DNA from: Aquilaria yunnanensis
Taxonomy: Eukaryota; Streptophyta; Magnoliopsida; Malvales; Thymelaeaceae
Reading direction: 5' to 3'
Assembly: GCA_039654915.1 (NCBI GenBank)
Contig: CM077594.1
Location: 47,011,001 to 47,075,000 of the forward strand
Length of the DNA stretch: 64,000 nt
Shown here: one piece after another, positions 47,525 through 58,681 of the stretch
Numbering within the stretch: the first letter of the stretch is position 1
How the letters are laid out: each line of letters opens with the position of its first letter
Program-made: the position numbers and the translations under genes
The notes under the pieces: model-generated
What the model was told of the DNA's origin: nothing
The model's input: the letters and a program-made list of their open reading frames with translations, nothing else
The model's database searches: none

Positions 47525-48562
47525 TCACAAAGCGGGCAGACGTGCTAAGTAGATTTTGAGTTCTTCCCAGGCCTTTTGGCAGTCTTCGTTCCATGGATGA
47601 TCGTCACTTCCGAGGTTGCCCTCCTTTTTTGCTGCCTTAGTGAGGACTTTGAAAAATGCTTGGCATCGATCTCCATATCTGGAAATAAACCTACTAAGAG
47701 AGGTTATCCTTCCAGTGAGTCTCTGCACATCTTTTATTGTGACGGGAGTTCAAAATTCGAGCAGAGCCCTGATTTTTTCCGGGTTAGCATCAATGCCTCT
47801 TTCTAATACCATGTACCCCAAAAACTTTCCCGAGGTCACTCCGAAGATGCACTTTTCCGGATTAAGGCGGATCCCGAAGGTTCTGAGCTGGTGGAAAGTT
47901 TCCTTTAGATCTGTGACATGGTCATTAGACAGCTTGCTCTTGACTATCATGTCGTCGACGTAGACTTCCATGTTTCTCCTTATTTGGTCACTGAAGACCT
48001 TACTCATCAACCTCTGATAAGTGGCTCCTGCATTTTTTAGCCTGAAGGGCATCCTGATGTAACAATATGTTCCACCCTCGGTGATGAAGGCAATTTTCTC
48101 CTTGTCTTCGGGGTCCATCCTTATTTAATGATACCCACTGAAAGCGTCGAGGAAAGTTAGGAGCCTGTATTCGGCAGTTGAGTCTACCAATCGGTCTATT
48201 GGGGGGAGAGGGTATGAATCTTTTGGGCAAGCATCGTTCAAGTTTTTGAAGTCGATGCACATCCGGAGCTTGCTAGTCCCTTCTTTTGTGGCAATAACCA
48301 CATTGCTCAACCATTCGGGGTACTTGAACTCCCTGATTACATCAGCGTCCAATAAGCGCTGGACTTCGGTTTTGACGAAGTCATTTTTGTGGGCCGAGAT
48401 GCCCCATTTCTTTTGCCGGACAGGTTTTGCTTCCGGACTTACTTTAAGGCTGTGCTGTACTACGCGAGGACTTACCCCCGGCATATCTTTCGGTGAGTAG
48501 GCAAACAAGTCTTTATTCATCAGTACAAAGGATACAAGTTTTTTCTTGTCACCTTCGGCCAA
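47525..48562 (-). pseudogene. Tat-B reverse transcriptase pseudogene
   Basis: The open pieces 48125-48562, 47750-48118 and 47525-47728 are in one frame and are separated only by TAA at about 48122 and TGA at about 47747. Motifs visible: Met-Cys-Ile-Asp-Phe, Phe-Leu-Asp-Ala-Phe-Ser-Gly-Tyr, and the catalytic Tyr-Val-Asp-Asp-Met at about 47960, intact. The TAA stands where intact relatives have Gln after Tyr-His, and the TGA could come from CGA by C-to-T change, so methylation-driven decay is likely. Confidence 0.88.
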
Positions 48563-49327
48563 ATTTTTCCCTATTCGGGTACTTCAGCCTGGGACAAGTT
48601 CTACTTCTTCCATCTCTACCTACACGGAATCTTCTGCCTCTGCCTCTTTTGCTGGACCTTTTTGCGCTTTGACGAACACCTTCCTTACTTCGCCCTGATC
48701 AATGAAGATTTCCGCATCTCCATCCTTGGTGGCAAAAGTGACAGTCAAGTATCTTACATCAGAGCGAATGTGCAGATTTCCCTGTGTTTGTCTCCCAAGG
48801 ATGGCGTTGTATGATGAAGGGACATCCATAATGATGAACCTTGTCATTGTGGAGGCGAATAACTCGGTTGTCCCATCAACCGAAGTCCCTTTCATCATTA
48901 GGGGAAGATCGATCCACCCGAGGACAGGCAGTTCGGATGGTCCTACCCCGAAGGTGGGCGAAGTGACGGTCTTGAGGTCGCTGTTGGATATGCCCAAGTT
49001 TGGCAGCAAATGTGAAAACAGGACGTCTGCGTTTGATCCATCATCAAGCAAGACTCTCTTGACGTCCCAGTTTCCTATCCTCACCATGACCAACAGCGGG
49101 TCGTCATGGGGAAAAACGACGGTGGAACCATCCTTGCGGGCCAGCTTCTTCGTCGAGCTCTGATATTCCGTGACTGATATTTCTCTGGCCTTCCTCTTCC
49201 TTTCCGAGGATGGGAGTCCTGTTCTGATTGTTTGTATTATCCCCGCGGGAGGTGGAGGGCGCCTCTTCGGACTTCGGTTCCTCCGTTTGTCAGAGTCGTA
49301 ATCTTCGTCATCTGCCTTTCCTTCCTC
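48563..49327 (-). pseudogene. Tat-B protease region pseudogene
   Basis: The open piece 48620-49093 holds Leu-Asp-Asp-Gly-Ser-Asn-Ala-Asp (active-site loop), Leu-Gly-Trp-Ile-Asp-Leu and Tyr-Asn-Ala-Ile-Leu-Gly-Arg, and matches Tat-A 11929-12324. It is in the same frame as the reverse transcriptase. The linker to gag (49094-49327) is rich in charged residues. Confidence 0.82.
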
Positions 49328-50760
49328 CTATTTCCTCCCCTTCGGGGAAGGCATTCGCAGATAGCGTCGAAGTTGGCCTAGTTTTATTAGTGACTCTATG
49401 TACTTCTTTAATTGGAAGCAGTCTTCCGTGTCGTGGCCGTGGTCGCGGTGAAACTGGCAGAACTTCTTCATATTTTTCTTATTATCAGCGGTCATGGCCC
49501 TTGGCCGCTGGATCTGCGTTCCCTGCCTTTCCATTGTCATGAGGATGTTGGTCCTCGTGGTGTTGAAGGGCGTAAAGTTTGGGAGTTTCCTTCCCCGCAC
49601 TCTCCGAGGTCGGCCTGCTTGGTCGGCCGAACACCGTATTTGGTGGTTGGACCCTTTGGCACGGGCGTGCTCGGACTTCGGTCCAGCCATCCTCAGTTCT
49701 TTGGCTGTCATGTGCTGCTCGGCCCTTCGGTAAAACTCTCCAAGCGTGTTCGAAGGGTCTTTGGAAAATTCATAAAAGAGCTATGAGTCCTTCCGGAGGC
49801 CCCGTGTCATGGCGAGGATGCGTATTTCGGGCCGAAAGTCTGGGACACTCAAGGCTTCTCTATTAAACCTTTCAACATAGTCGCGGATGGTTTCTCCATT
49901 TCTCTGCGCTATGTTGAACATCTGGACAGGAATCTTCGCCGTTGGCCGACTTCCAAAGAATTGTACCACGCCGTCGCTGGTCTTGTGAGGGTGACCTCAA
50001 AACATTTGCACAAGGTAGCATCGTTTGCACCGTGCATCATCATGCTGCATCTGTACTTGGTCAAATGAGCCTGTGGATCAGTCTGGCCATCATAAGTTTC
50101 CAGCCGAGGTACTCGGAAGTCACTTGGCAGGGCTGTCTCTACTATAGTTCGGGTGAACGGGGACTCATCCCCACAGAAGGTTTCAGACAGCCTGGCCCAG
50201 ACCGGCTTGCGAGCTACTTGTTTTTCCACTCTGTCCAACCTCGCTAATATTTTCTCCATAAGGATCGTGGCGCTAGGTTCTTCTTCTGGGAAGGGAGATT
50301 GCCGGCACCTCTTCGGGGAGTGACTTCGGCGCTGAATGGATGGGGACTTCGTCTTACGTGATGAGCTCCTTCGGTGTGGGATCTTGGGTCGCTTGGACCC
50401 AGCTCGTCCTGTAAGCTGTGCCCCGAGGGGCATATTTTCTGTTGAAGACTCCTCACGTCCTCACGTTGGTCCGCGCGTCCCGAACCACGATGGACTGGTT
50501 TGGGGCTTCCTTCCCGAGGGTGTGCAGGCGAGGGAGGCCTTTGGGCCTGAGTTTGTTATGGCCACCTTCGGTCTATCTACTGTGTCATTTCAGCCACAAC
50601 AGAACATTGAAAGTTGCGTAGAAAGCTCATGGTTATGACCAGAGGACGCTCTTCCTCAGGCGTGGAAGTCCTTGGAAAGGTTTGCTCAGTAGCCGGTTGA
50701 GCTTCAGGCGTGGATGGGGACCTTAGGAGTCCCTTGTCCTTCGAACGCCAAGTTTCAACA
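49328..50760 (-). pseudogene. gag: Tat-B gag pseudogene
   Basis: Reading leftward: a basic, Ser/Arg-rich start (50433-50250), a capsid core with Phe-Arg-Val-Pro-x-Leu-Glu and Tyr-Asp-Gly-x-x-Asp-Pro (50250-49970), a second helical part (49969-49780), and the His/Cys stretch with Phe-His-Arg-Asp-His-Gly-His at about 49450. A frame change lies near 49940. A TAG sits at 49781-49783, at the same codon as in Tat-A. Plus-strand open frames over the same bases (for example 49412-49786) are shadows. Confidence 0.82.
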
Positions 50761-50780
50761 ACGGCGACCTGAGGGTAAAT

Positions 50781-50799
50781 TCCCACAGACGGCGCCAAA
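50781..50799 (-). other. primer-binding site of Tat-B
   Basis: On the minus strand TTTGGCGCCGTCTGTGGGA follows the LTR end directly. It matches the site of Tat-A and is better preserved. Confidence 0.85.
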
Positions 50800-51666
50800 T
50801 GATGCCCAGCGGCATCTTTGTTGGAAGACATCGTGACTTCGGGAGGGACTTCCTGAGAGGGAGAATGTCTGGAGGCTAGATTTCCAAGGGGAATGTGCCT
50901 GTAAAACTTGTAAAAAAGGGTTAGGAGGTCCCTAGGATCTTTTTCCGGGGAGGAACCTCCGACGCCCAAGTCAGTGTCCTGAGAGGTGAAAGAAAGGGAG
51001 CACCAAGAGGTTTACTGGCCTTGCCTGTTTGTATTTTCTCAGGGGGAGAGGGTCGGATTGGGGATCCCTTTGCCAGGGCCTGTTCCCTGGTTTTATAGGA
51101 GTTCCCAGCCCGTTCAGATCATGACACGTGTTCGGTCGGATGTTCTTTGTGTTTCCGGGCGTAGGGGACAAGTAGCCGTTTGCAGGCTCCTGTAGCCGTG
51201 AGCCGAGACAAGTCGTGACAAGACCTGGACAGCGTCGGCATGTTAGACCGCCGTTTGGGGCGGCGTGTAACGCCTGTGGGCGACATGTCGGAGGCTCCTT
51301 AACTGCTCATGCCGTACTCCCGAGGTCCTCTGGGCGAGGTCGTTCTTTGGTACGGATGACCTTCTTCGGAGTTATGCTTTGTAGTTAGGGAAGTCCCCTG
51401 GTTCGAGGGTTCCGCCTTCGGGGAAGTTCTCTCCTGCTTGCAAAACCTGGTTCTTTATCCCCGAAGGTGATCCGCTTGGTCGCCCGAGGGAGCCGGCGAT
51501 ACCTTTAAAATGCCTAGCGTATTTAGCCAAAGTCCCGTCTTCGTGGTATCTGACTTCGCTCCTTCCGAGGTCAGTGATAGTGCCTCTTTCGGGTGACGCC
51601 AAGCTTCCCGACCATGTTTTCATCAGGAAGTATGTACTGAGAAAGGCGATAGCCCTTCGGCTATCA
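50800..51666 (-). repeat. Tat-B 5' LTR
   Basis: 867 bp, TGATGCCC to GGCTATCA on the plus strand. A minus-strand TATA box lies at 51091-51098. It is homologous to 39837-40701 but has diverged clearly, for instance in the first 250 bp. Its right neighbour is Y LTR sequence. Confidence 0.88.
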
Positions 51667-52129
51667 ATATGGCACTTTAATGTGAATAGTTATGGGCCTA
51701 GTCTTATGGAAATGTTGTGCTCCATTATATGTATGTTGTTTATCGAGAGCATCATGTACATATTAACTTGTGGTTTCCAAATCTATGCCAATAATGTGGC
51801 TTCTTGGTTGTCATATAGATAGCACACTTGATTGCACACCAATTATGCACTTAAAAACTTCATTAAGTGTTGCCTTGCTTGGTATGCAAGTATTCAATTA
51901 AAACCTTGCTTGTTGTGCAAGTTAGTGGTATTGGGCCTTGCCTTTGCTGCAAGTATTTGTTGGTCTTGTTTTAAAGCCACCTGGGCCACCTCCCAAGCAT
52001 CTCAACTTAAGAAAATAAGACTTAATGTTGCCATGGTTTGCTTGGCCAAATGCTAGAAACTTAATTTTGGAGTGGGGCTTGTGAGTTAAATTAGAAACTT
52101 ATAGGCCAGGGCCTGAGTGAGGTGTGACA

Positions 52130-54671
52130 GTCTCCCCCATTCTTTTTCACCTTCTTGAGGTTAGGCTTCCTTTTTCCGAGCATGTCTACTGTAGTCCTGC
52201 TTATTTCTGTTCAACCTATCCCCGAGAGTTGGCTTCCCCTTAACTCTCATCCAAGTTGTGCTACTCTGAAGAAGTTAGAGAAGTGCACAACTAAATTCTT
52301 TCTCCCTTCTTACATTGTTACTAGGCTACCTAGTCCTGGTATGCCAAGCTACATGAATCATTCAGATGAGGTTACCATCTTTCGGGCCCAGCTGAAGGCC
52401 GGACTTCGGTATCCTCCACCGAAGATGGTTTGCGAGTTTTGCCAATTCCATGGCATAGCCATGAATCAGCTTCCTTCGAATTCCTATTCTTACTTCAACA
52501 CCTTCCTTTGCATGTGTGGGGTCTTCAAGATAGAGCCTCACGTCATCTTCTTTATGCAATATTACAAACTCCACCCTGTCCCAAAGGGTGGGTTTTACTT
52601 CTTGCTTCCTCGGGGATCTAGGAGCAGGAAGTACAGGTTCACCTTCGGGACGAAGGACAGCTGGCGAGGGTGGCAGAAGAAGTTTTTCTTTCTGAAGGTC
52701 AATGAGAAGTTGAAGCATGTTCCCACCACATGGGCTAGGGGAATCTTGGATATAGACGTAGTCGACCCTCAGAAACTGCTAACCTTAGAGTTAGAAGCCT
52801 GGTTTAAGGAGTTTAATAGCCGCATTCGGGCTGTCGGGGACTGGGATCCCGCGGTCCCTCCGAGTTCTTTGTACCCCTTTCCTGTTAGATGGAACCTCAT
52901 GACTGAAGAAGTCCTTTAGGAGCTAGGGGTGATCAAGGAAAATGTACCGACCTCAACATGCCAAAGCCTCCTTTCGACAGGAAGAAGGCGTGGTTGGTAA
53001 TGCTCCTTTGGGGCGAACTAAAGTACCAGGCCGTTCAAGAGAGTAAGTTGCTTCCCAGATTTTTCATATATCTCCTTCTGTACTTACACTGATGTTCTTC
53101 TTTTTGCAGAGATGGGTAATAAATCTACTACCTTCTACAAGTGTCTCTTCCTCGGCTAGGCCAAAAATGGAGAGCAACAGAGATAGAAGGCCATGGCGAA
53201 GAGGAAGAAGGCACCAGGGGGCCCAGCTTTGGTCCCGAGGTCGAAGAAGACTAAGGAGGACCCTCTTCCCCTCGCTCCCCAAGGATAAAGTGGGGGCTAT
53301 GGATCAGACCCCCGTTCAGGTGGACCCACCTTCGGAGCCCACCTTCTGTTCAACTCCCCTGAGTCCAAATTCTGTGGCGGAGACATTGGGGGCCTCAGTT
53401 GGGGGGTTTTTGGCCGGGGAGCTTGAGGACCACCGAAGGAGGAAAGGCAAACACGTTCTCACCGAGGACCTCGAGGTCAGTGACTCTGAGGGCGATGACG
53501 CCGAGCTTCCACCAGGTTTGTCCCTTAGCCATTCTTCCATGATTTTATGAAGTTTTGGTATTTTAGACATCATAGATAAGTGGCTAAGGGATAACATACT
53601 GATGGAACTTCAGCGCGATTTTGCAGGTGAGGTAGTGTAGGCTCCCTGGGTGGAAGATCATGCCCAGATGAGCGCCCTTCGGGACACCAAGATCCCTAAG
53701 GGGAAGGTTCCGATGGAGCCCTTCTGGACCTTCACGGAGGACATGGACTTGTTCTTCAAGGATAGCTAGAAGATGGCTCCTCGGTTGGTGACGGGTGTCA
53801 TCACACACGCCATTTTTCAGTCTCTGATTAGGTAGTGTCTGAACAAGGAGACCTTCACCATGAGGATGACTGAGCAGGTTGCCCAGGTAAACCCGTACCC
53901 TCTAGTACTTAGGAACTTTCTGCACTATTTTTGTGCTTTGTTCCTTATTCGGGGCCTTTCCTTTTGTAGCTCTTGGCGTATACAGGGTACTTCAGAGCTT
54001 GGGCGGCCAAACAATCTTCGGTTTGAAGTCAGTCTGACGAGTTCTTGGCGAAAGCCAAAGAACTCTTGGCTAGTTCAGTCGCCAAGTATGGCGAGCTCAA
54101 TAAAATAGACAGGGAGGATCTGGCTAACCTTCACGAGGAGATGCTCAAAAGCCAAGGGGAGCTCATTCAAGAGTTCTCTATGAAGATGTCAGACCTTGGC
54201 GCGAAGGTGATAGCTTTGACCTCGGCCAATGAGGTTCTTCAAAAGGAAAAGGAGGATGCTGCGAAGGGCATTCAACCTCAACTCCAAACTTCGGGCTGAG
54301 GTTGATAAGCTAAAAAAGGAGGGAAAGAAGAAGAATAAGAAGTTGGAGAGGGAGGTCGCGGTCCTTAGTAACGAACTGGAAGACTTGCTTATAGAGAAGA
54401 ATAAGTCTGACCAGGTAGCCAACTCCTCTTATCAAGATGGTTTTTGCCTAGCCCACCACCAAGTTCTATCCAGATTTCCCGACCTCGATCTTTACTTTTT
54501 GGTGGTCCTAGACATCCCTGAAGAACCATCTTGGCAGTGGTCGAGGGTAGAATTCCTCAATCTTCCTGTTATTCCCTCTTCGGCACTTAAAGTAGCTGCT
54601 ATCAAAAGAGACTCTAGAGGCAAAGATGTAGAAGATGTTGCGAAGTCAGCAGATGCCCAGGACCCCAAATA
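52130..54671 (+). pseudogene. antisense gene of Tat-C: Transposase_28-like N-terminal exon plus coiled-coil C-terminal exon
   Basis: The gene lies antisense to the Tat-C element. The first coding exon starts at the ATG at 52182 and reads 245 codons to a TAG at 52917. It carries a segment with Phe-Arg-Ala-Gln-Leu-Lys-Ala-Gly-Leu-Arg and Pro-Pro-Pro, typical of the plant family named putative gypsy type transposon (Transposase_28). Good intron signals follow at 53043-53109, about 53514-53626 and about 53886-53970; across the first one the frame fits. A basic Lys/Arg-rich exon lies at 53190-53280. The last exon (54045-54671) is a long coiled coil with one frameshift near 54265. The original stop TAG overlaps the X3 target site. 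The molecular function of this protein family is unknown. Stops show the copy is dead. Confidence 0.7.
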
Positions 54672-57158
54672 TGTTACCCACTCTGAGGTAGTCCAGTTAT
54701 GGTGCCAAAACTGTGCATTTAAACTCCCAGGTTTGGTGTGCCCCGTAGGTCACCAAAACAACACCCCTAGTGTACATAGTCAAGTGACCCTCTTAAGCAC
54801 TATGTAAATACATTCATATTGGTCTAACCATGACATACATATTTAAATTTATACACACTATGGCAGCTAAGAAGGAATACACTAGCATAAGTCTTAGTTT
54901 TGGCTTCCACACATTAGGCAACCTTGTTAAGTTCTAGTGGCCAGCTACTGCACCTATAACTTCCACTAATAAACTGTATCATTATAGCCACATACCCCCC
55001 CTATTTTATTTGCTCCATTATAAATTAGAGACTTAGAGAAAACCAAGGAATTTTATTTTACATCAATAGCCCACCTATGGACCAAGTTATGGATTTTTTA
55101 AGTTGGTAACAAAATTCTGACCAAATAAACAGTAACTCAGCCAATTTTACAACATCATATCTTTGATTACAGGGCTCGAAATCCAAAAATTCAAAATTCC
55201 AGTTAACCCTTTAGATATCCTCTAGGAGTGGTAAAAGTTTCATACCAAGATTCATTCTACACAAGGAGATATTAAACTTTAGGTCTAGAGTCAAAATTCT
55301 GGCAACTTTCGGACCATTTTGCCCATACAATTTTTCCACACCATGCAAACACTTCATTCACAAGGGGAAATCCCTCCAAGGATATCCCATATATCTACAT
55401 TACACATATGAATTAAATTCCTTTCCTTTAACAACTTTGTGCGGCCAAAATAGAATTTACAAGTAAGTAGCCCATCATTCGCACTTAGGCAGCTTTGCAC
55501 CACATCACTTACATAGCCAAAACATTACTCAAATGTTCACATACATGTCTCATTTTACATACACTACATGTACATTCATACATGGACTACAATATGGTCT
55601 TAACTCAGCTAAATACACACCCTAGGTTACACGAGGTCCTGAGATACAATGGACTCCAAAAACAGGATGCTGGACAGCTGCTGCAAAACACAGTAAGTAC
55701 CACCAGTAAAAATACCAAATTTGCTCCTAAAATCACCAAACTTTGCAGATCATAACTAGACATATGGAAGTTCATGTACCTGAAATTCTAGATTAAAAAT
55801 CAAATCACAATGGTTAGTTTGAAGGTTATGTTTCAGCTTGATCTGAAATGACAGAATTGAGGGGAGTAAGTTTCATTGAGAAACTTAATAAGGGTAGCAC
55901 TTGGATTCACTAGGAAATGTAACAATCATTAAAACATGCATCCAAAGACACTAAAACACAAAAACCACATTGCATATGGACAAGATATCGCAACCAAATC
56001 CAGAATCCAAACACAAACAACAAACACATGAAATGTGGCAGCAGTATATACCATAGGCTAGTCCATAAAACACATAATAAACATAACCAAATCACTATGG
56101 AAGCCCTCCTCAAGCTAATGCTTAATCTTAGGAGGATTTTAACATTAGTTAGTACTAACTTTGGGCTCTAGAAACCCTCATTTCAGTACCATCTTTGTGC
56201 ACTTGACAATAGGTCACAAAACCTTCAATAGGTGCATTCCCATCAATAAGCTTGGTTCATCAAGCTCATGGCTCTCTTCCAACCTTAGCCATAGCTCCAT
56301 GGATGTTTGAAAATATAGAAAACATCCAATGAGAGCAAGGGAACCCTTACCAAAGTGGGTAGGCCGAAAATCAGGCTTGATCCTTGAAGTATGCAAGAAA
56401 TAGCTCTAGTTTGCTTCCAATTGCTTCCTTTTGCCTTCAATTTCAATCAATTGCAAGTTTGAAGGTGTGGTGGCTATGGAGGAAGTATGCCTATGTTCTT
56501 GGGCTGGGGGAGGACGAAAATGAGAGAGGCATAAGTGATTTAGCCACTTAAATGGCCCTAAATGAGCTTAAGGGCACCAAAACACACTTAACAAATTTAA
56601 CCTTGCTTTATGTCATTTTCCTTCTCACTAATTATGGTTTTTTTGTCATAAACTCATTGGTACACATTTACCCAACATTTTTAACTAATTTTGAAGTGTT
56701 GGCTGCCTCCCCCAAGGTGGGATAACCCCAAAATTCAACCCTTAGACTTAAGTCAAAAGCTTGAACACCTTAAGGTTTACACTAGGACATTTAGGTCCTT
56801 GTTGCCTTTAGTGTTTCCTTTGTCCAAACTTGTCTTCCATGAGTAATTTGGTACTCCAATAGCACTTTCATACCATTTATATCCTTCCCATAACTCTCCA
56901 AGTCTCTTTCTTGAGAGTTTTGTAATTGAGTACCCGAATTTCCAAAACCTTACAAAAAAGTCCATAGTTTTCTTGACAAACAAGAAATCCTTAAGGATTT
57001 TCTCGGGGGCCAAGTTACCAACATGTAACACTTTTAAGGAGGTGTTGATCATGCCATTTACCCCCACACTTCAATCGTTATGGTGAGAATTACACAATAT
57101 AATGGTTTTTAGCCATTATGACACACTTGTAATTCTCCCATTTTATGAGGTGGTAACA
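54672..57158 (-). repeat. X3 3' LTR
   Basis: TGTTACCC...GGTAACA on the plus strand. The open frame at 55495-55755, and its relative at 59505-59801 in the other LTR, have no known motif. The frame entering from 54229 continues into this LTR only by chance. Confidence 0.92.
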
Positions 57159-57352
57159 ATCCTCCCCCCCTTAAAAATTTTGGTCCTCCAAAATAGCCTT
57201 TAGCTTTGGGTATTCTTCAGGACAGCTTTCCATAAGTTCTTTTTCAGTTTCCCAGGTTTCTTCTTTGAAAGAGTGGTGTGACCACTAAACTTTAACCATG
57301 GGAATATGTTTGCTTCTTAACCTTCTGGTATCCTCAGCTAAGATAGCTATGT
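57159..57352 (-). pseudogene. X3 integrase tail (chromodomain-like) fused to gag
   Basis: The minus strand reads the last 55-60 residues of a chromovirus integrase, with Ile-Pro-Met-Val-Lys-Val and Thr-Trp-Glu-Thr-Glu-Lys-Glu, matching X2 at 37840-38000 and the T1 tail. A TAG replaces the codon before the Trp-Ser-His-His segment. The polypurine tract AAGGGGGGGAGGAT follows at once. Upstream it joins gag sequence at about 57352. Confidence 0.85.
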
Positions 57353-58553
57353 GGTGGCTTCTTCTGCTTGCCTCCTGCCTGAGTACCTTCCCCTGGTCCA
57401 CTGGGAAAGTACTTAGTCTCATACTCTTCTTGCTCTACTAATAGAGCTTTCTACACTACTTCATAGTATGTAACTGCTCCAAAAGGTTTAACAGCCTTTC
57501 TAATGTCTGACCTTAGGCCTCTGACAAATCTTTTGGCCTTCAACTCCTTTAGTCCATGATACTGAGGAGCATACCTCACCAACAGACTGAATTTGTGCTC
57601 ATACTCTAGGACACTGAGGTTGTTTTGCCTTAGAGCATCAAATTCAGCTTGCTTCATATCCTTGATGGCATCACTGATGTACTGTTCCTAGAACAGCTGT
57701 GTGAACTCTGGCCAGCTCATCTCAATATCTCTTCCTGGCCTTCTGCCCTTCTGGAAAACATACCTGTCTCTAGTGTTTCTGCACCACATCTCTGCACTGC
57801 CTACCAAGTTGTAAGACAATGACACCTTCTTGGTGGAGCTAAGTGGCATCCTCTCAAACTTCTTTTCTATGAAGATTAACCACTCCTCAGCTCTCTCTGG
57901 CCCAGCTCTTCCATCAAACTGTGGAGGTCTTAGGCCTTGGAACCTCTCAAATAGTCTGACCTCATCTAGGCCTTCTAGATTCTCTGATCTATGTCTCCTG
58001 GATCTGTGAGAGTCCTTTGTATGGTGATGCTCTCCATGATCTCTCTGCCTTCTCCTAGATCTTCTCTCATGGCCTTCCTCAATCTCATTTCTAGTGGAGG
58101 AATGGTCATAGACTGTGGGATTAGTCCTGGACACCTGACCAATCTCAGATCTTACTCTTCTGCCTCTTGGATTTCTCCTATCCTCATCTTCCACCTCAAT
58201 GGTCTCATCATTTGTGTCTTCTAAGCTCCAGAAAGAACATATTCAGATGTGTTCCTAGTATCCTCTTCTGGTTGTTGCTGTGCATCGTGAACTGGTTCTG
58301 TCAGAGCTACTTGGACTCCCTGTTGTTGTCCTTGAATCAGCCTTATTAGGTTTTCATTGATTAGAGCTAAGTTCCTCTGAAGCTCTAACCAAACTTCAGG
58401 CACTTCAGGGTTTGGTACCCCCTGTTGCCCTTGATTCCCTCTATTCTGTTCATTTCTTTGTTGCCGAGAATCAGTGGGAGGCCTTCGGGGTGGTTCCCAT
58501 CCGCTTGTGGCAACCATGTTTACTTCCTGCATTGATGCCATCATAGAGCACAT
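57353..58553 (-). pseudogene. gag: X3 gag pseudogene
   Basis: Reading leftward from a start at 58517 or 58553: a Gln-rich N-terminus (58517-58221), a charged Arg/His-rich linker, then the capsid core with Phe-Asp-Gly-x-x-x-Pro-Glu-Arg-Ala-Glu-Glu-Trp (about 57925-57895) and Arg-Tyr-Ala-Pro (about 57570). Breaks: a frame change or stop at about 58220, a TAG at about 57688, and a TAG at about 57450. The zinc knuckle is missing; the protein would run straight into the integrase tail. Confidence 0.87.
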
Positions 58554-58664
58554 ACAAAGATCATAGGTATTTCAATGGTACTAGGCACTAGCAGCTGAAC
58601 AAACTGAGTTCATATATGTAGATGCATACAATGCAATTACATGCAATGTACATGTATAAACCAT

Positions 58665-58676
58665 GCTTTGATACCA
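58665..58676 (-). other. primer-binding site of X3
   Basis: On the minus strand TGGTATCAAAGC, one base from the initiator Met-tRNA complement, lies 5 bp inside the 5' LTR. Confidence 0.88.
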
Positions 58677-58681
58677 ACTTC

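Larger units (their letters stand above)
44648..51666 (-). mobile_element. Tat-B: Ty3/gypsy Tat-type element, 3' end deleted, inside Y2
   Basis: Reading leftward: 5' LTR (50800-51666), primer-binding site (50781-50799), gag, protease, RT, RNase H, archaeal-type RNase H, integrase, then the 3' half of an antisense gene on the plus strand. The 3' LTR and the front of the antisense gene are missing. The left edge at 44648 is a deletion joint with the Y LTR, not an LTR end, so only one candidate target-site copy (ATATG, 51667-51671) remains. From 49969 to 46760 the pol frame is continuous apart from stops, so decay is mild. Confidence 0.9.
41386..52129 (+). mobile_element. Y2: family Y LTR sequence, interrupted by Tat-B
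   Basis: It starts TGTTAGGT at 41386 and ends GTGTGACA at 52129, with exact GTCTC duplications at 41381-41385 and 52130-52134. The left part is a 1,175-bp piece (41386-42560) followed by a second copy of the LTR start (42561-44647). The right part is 51667-52129. Compared with Y1, roughly 450 bp are missing where Tat-B sits. No gag-pol of family Y is present, so it is a solo LTR or a remnant of one nested in another. Confidence 0.85.

Noticed and set aside
39837..51666. Pairing the LTRs at 39837-40701 and 50800-51666 as one Tat element
   Set aside because: The flanking 5-mers (GCTTA and ATATG) differ. The GTCTC duplication shows that everything from 41386 to 52129 is an insertion, so the two LTRs belong to different elements.
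44648..51666. Endogenous pararetrovirus
   Set aside because: Integrase, LTRs and a tRNA primer site next to the LTR are present, so it is an LTR retrotransposon.
52362..52718. Minus-strand open frame of 118 codons
   Set aside because: It is the shadow of the antisense gene exon on the plus strand, which has the recognisable family motif.
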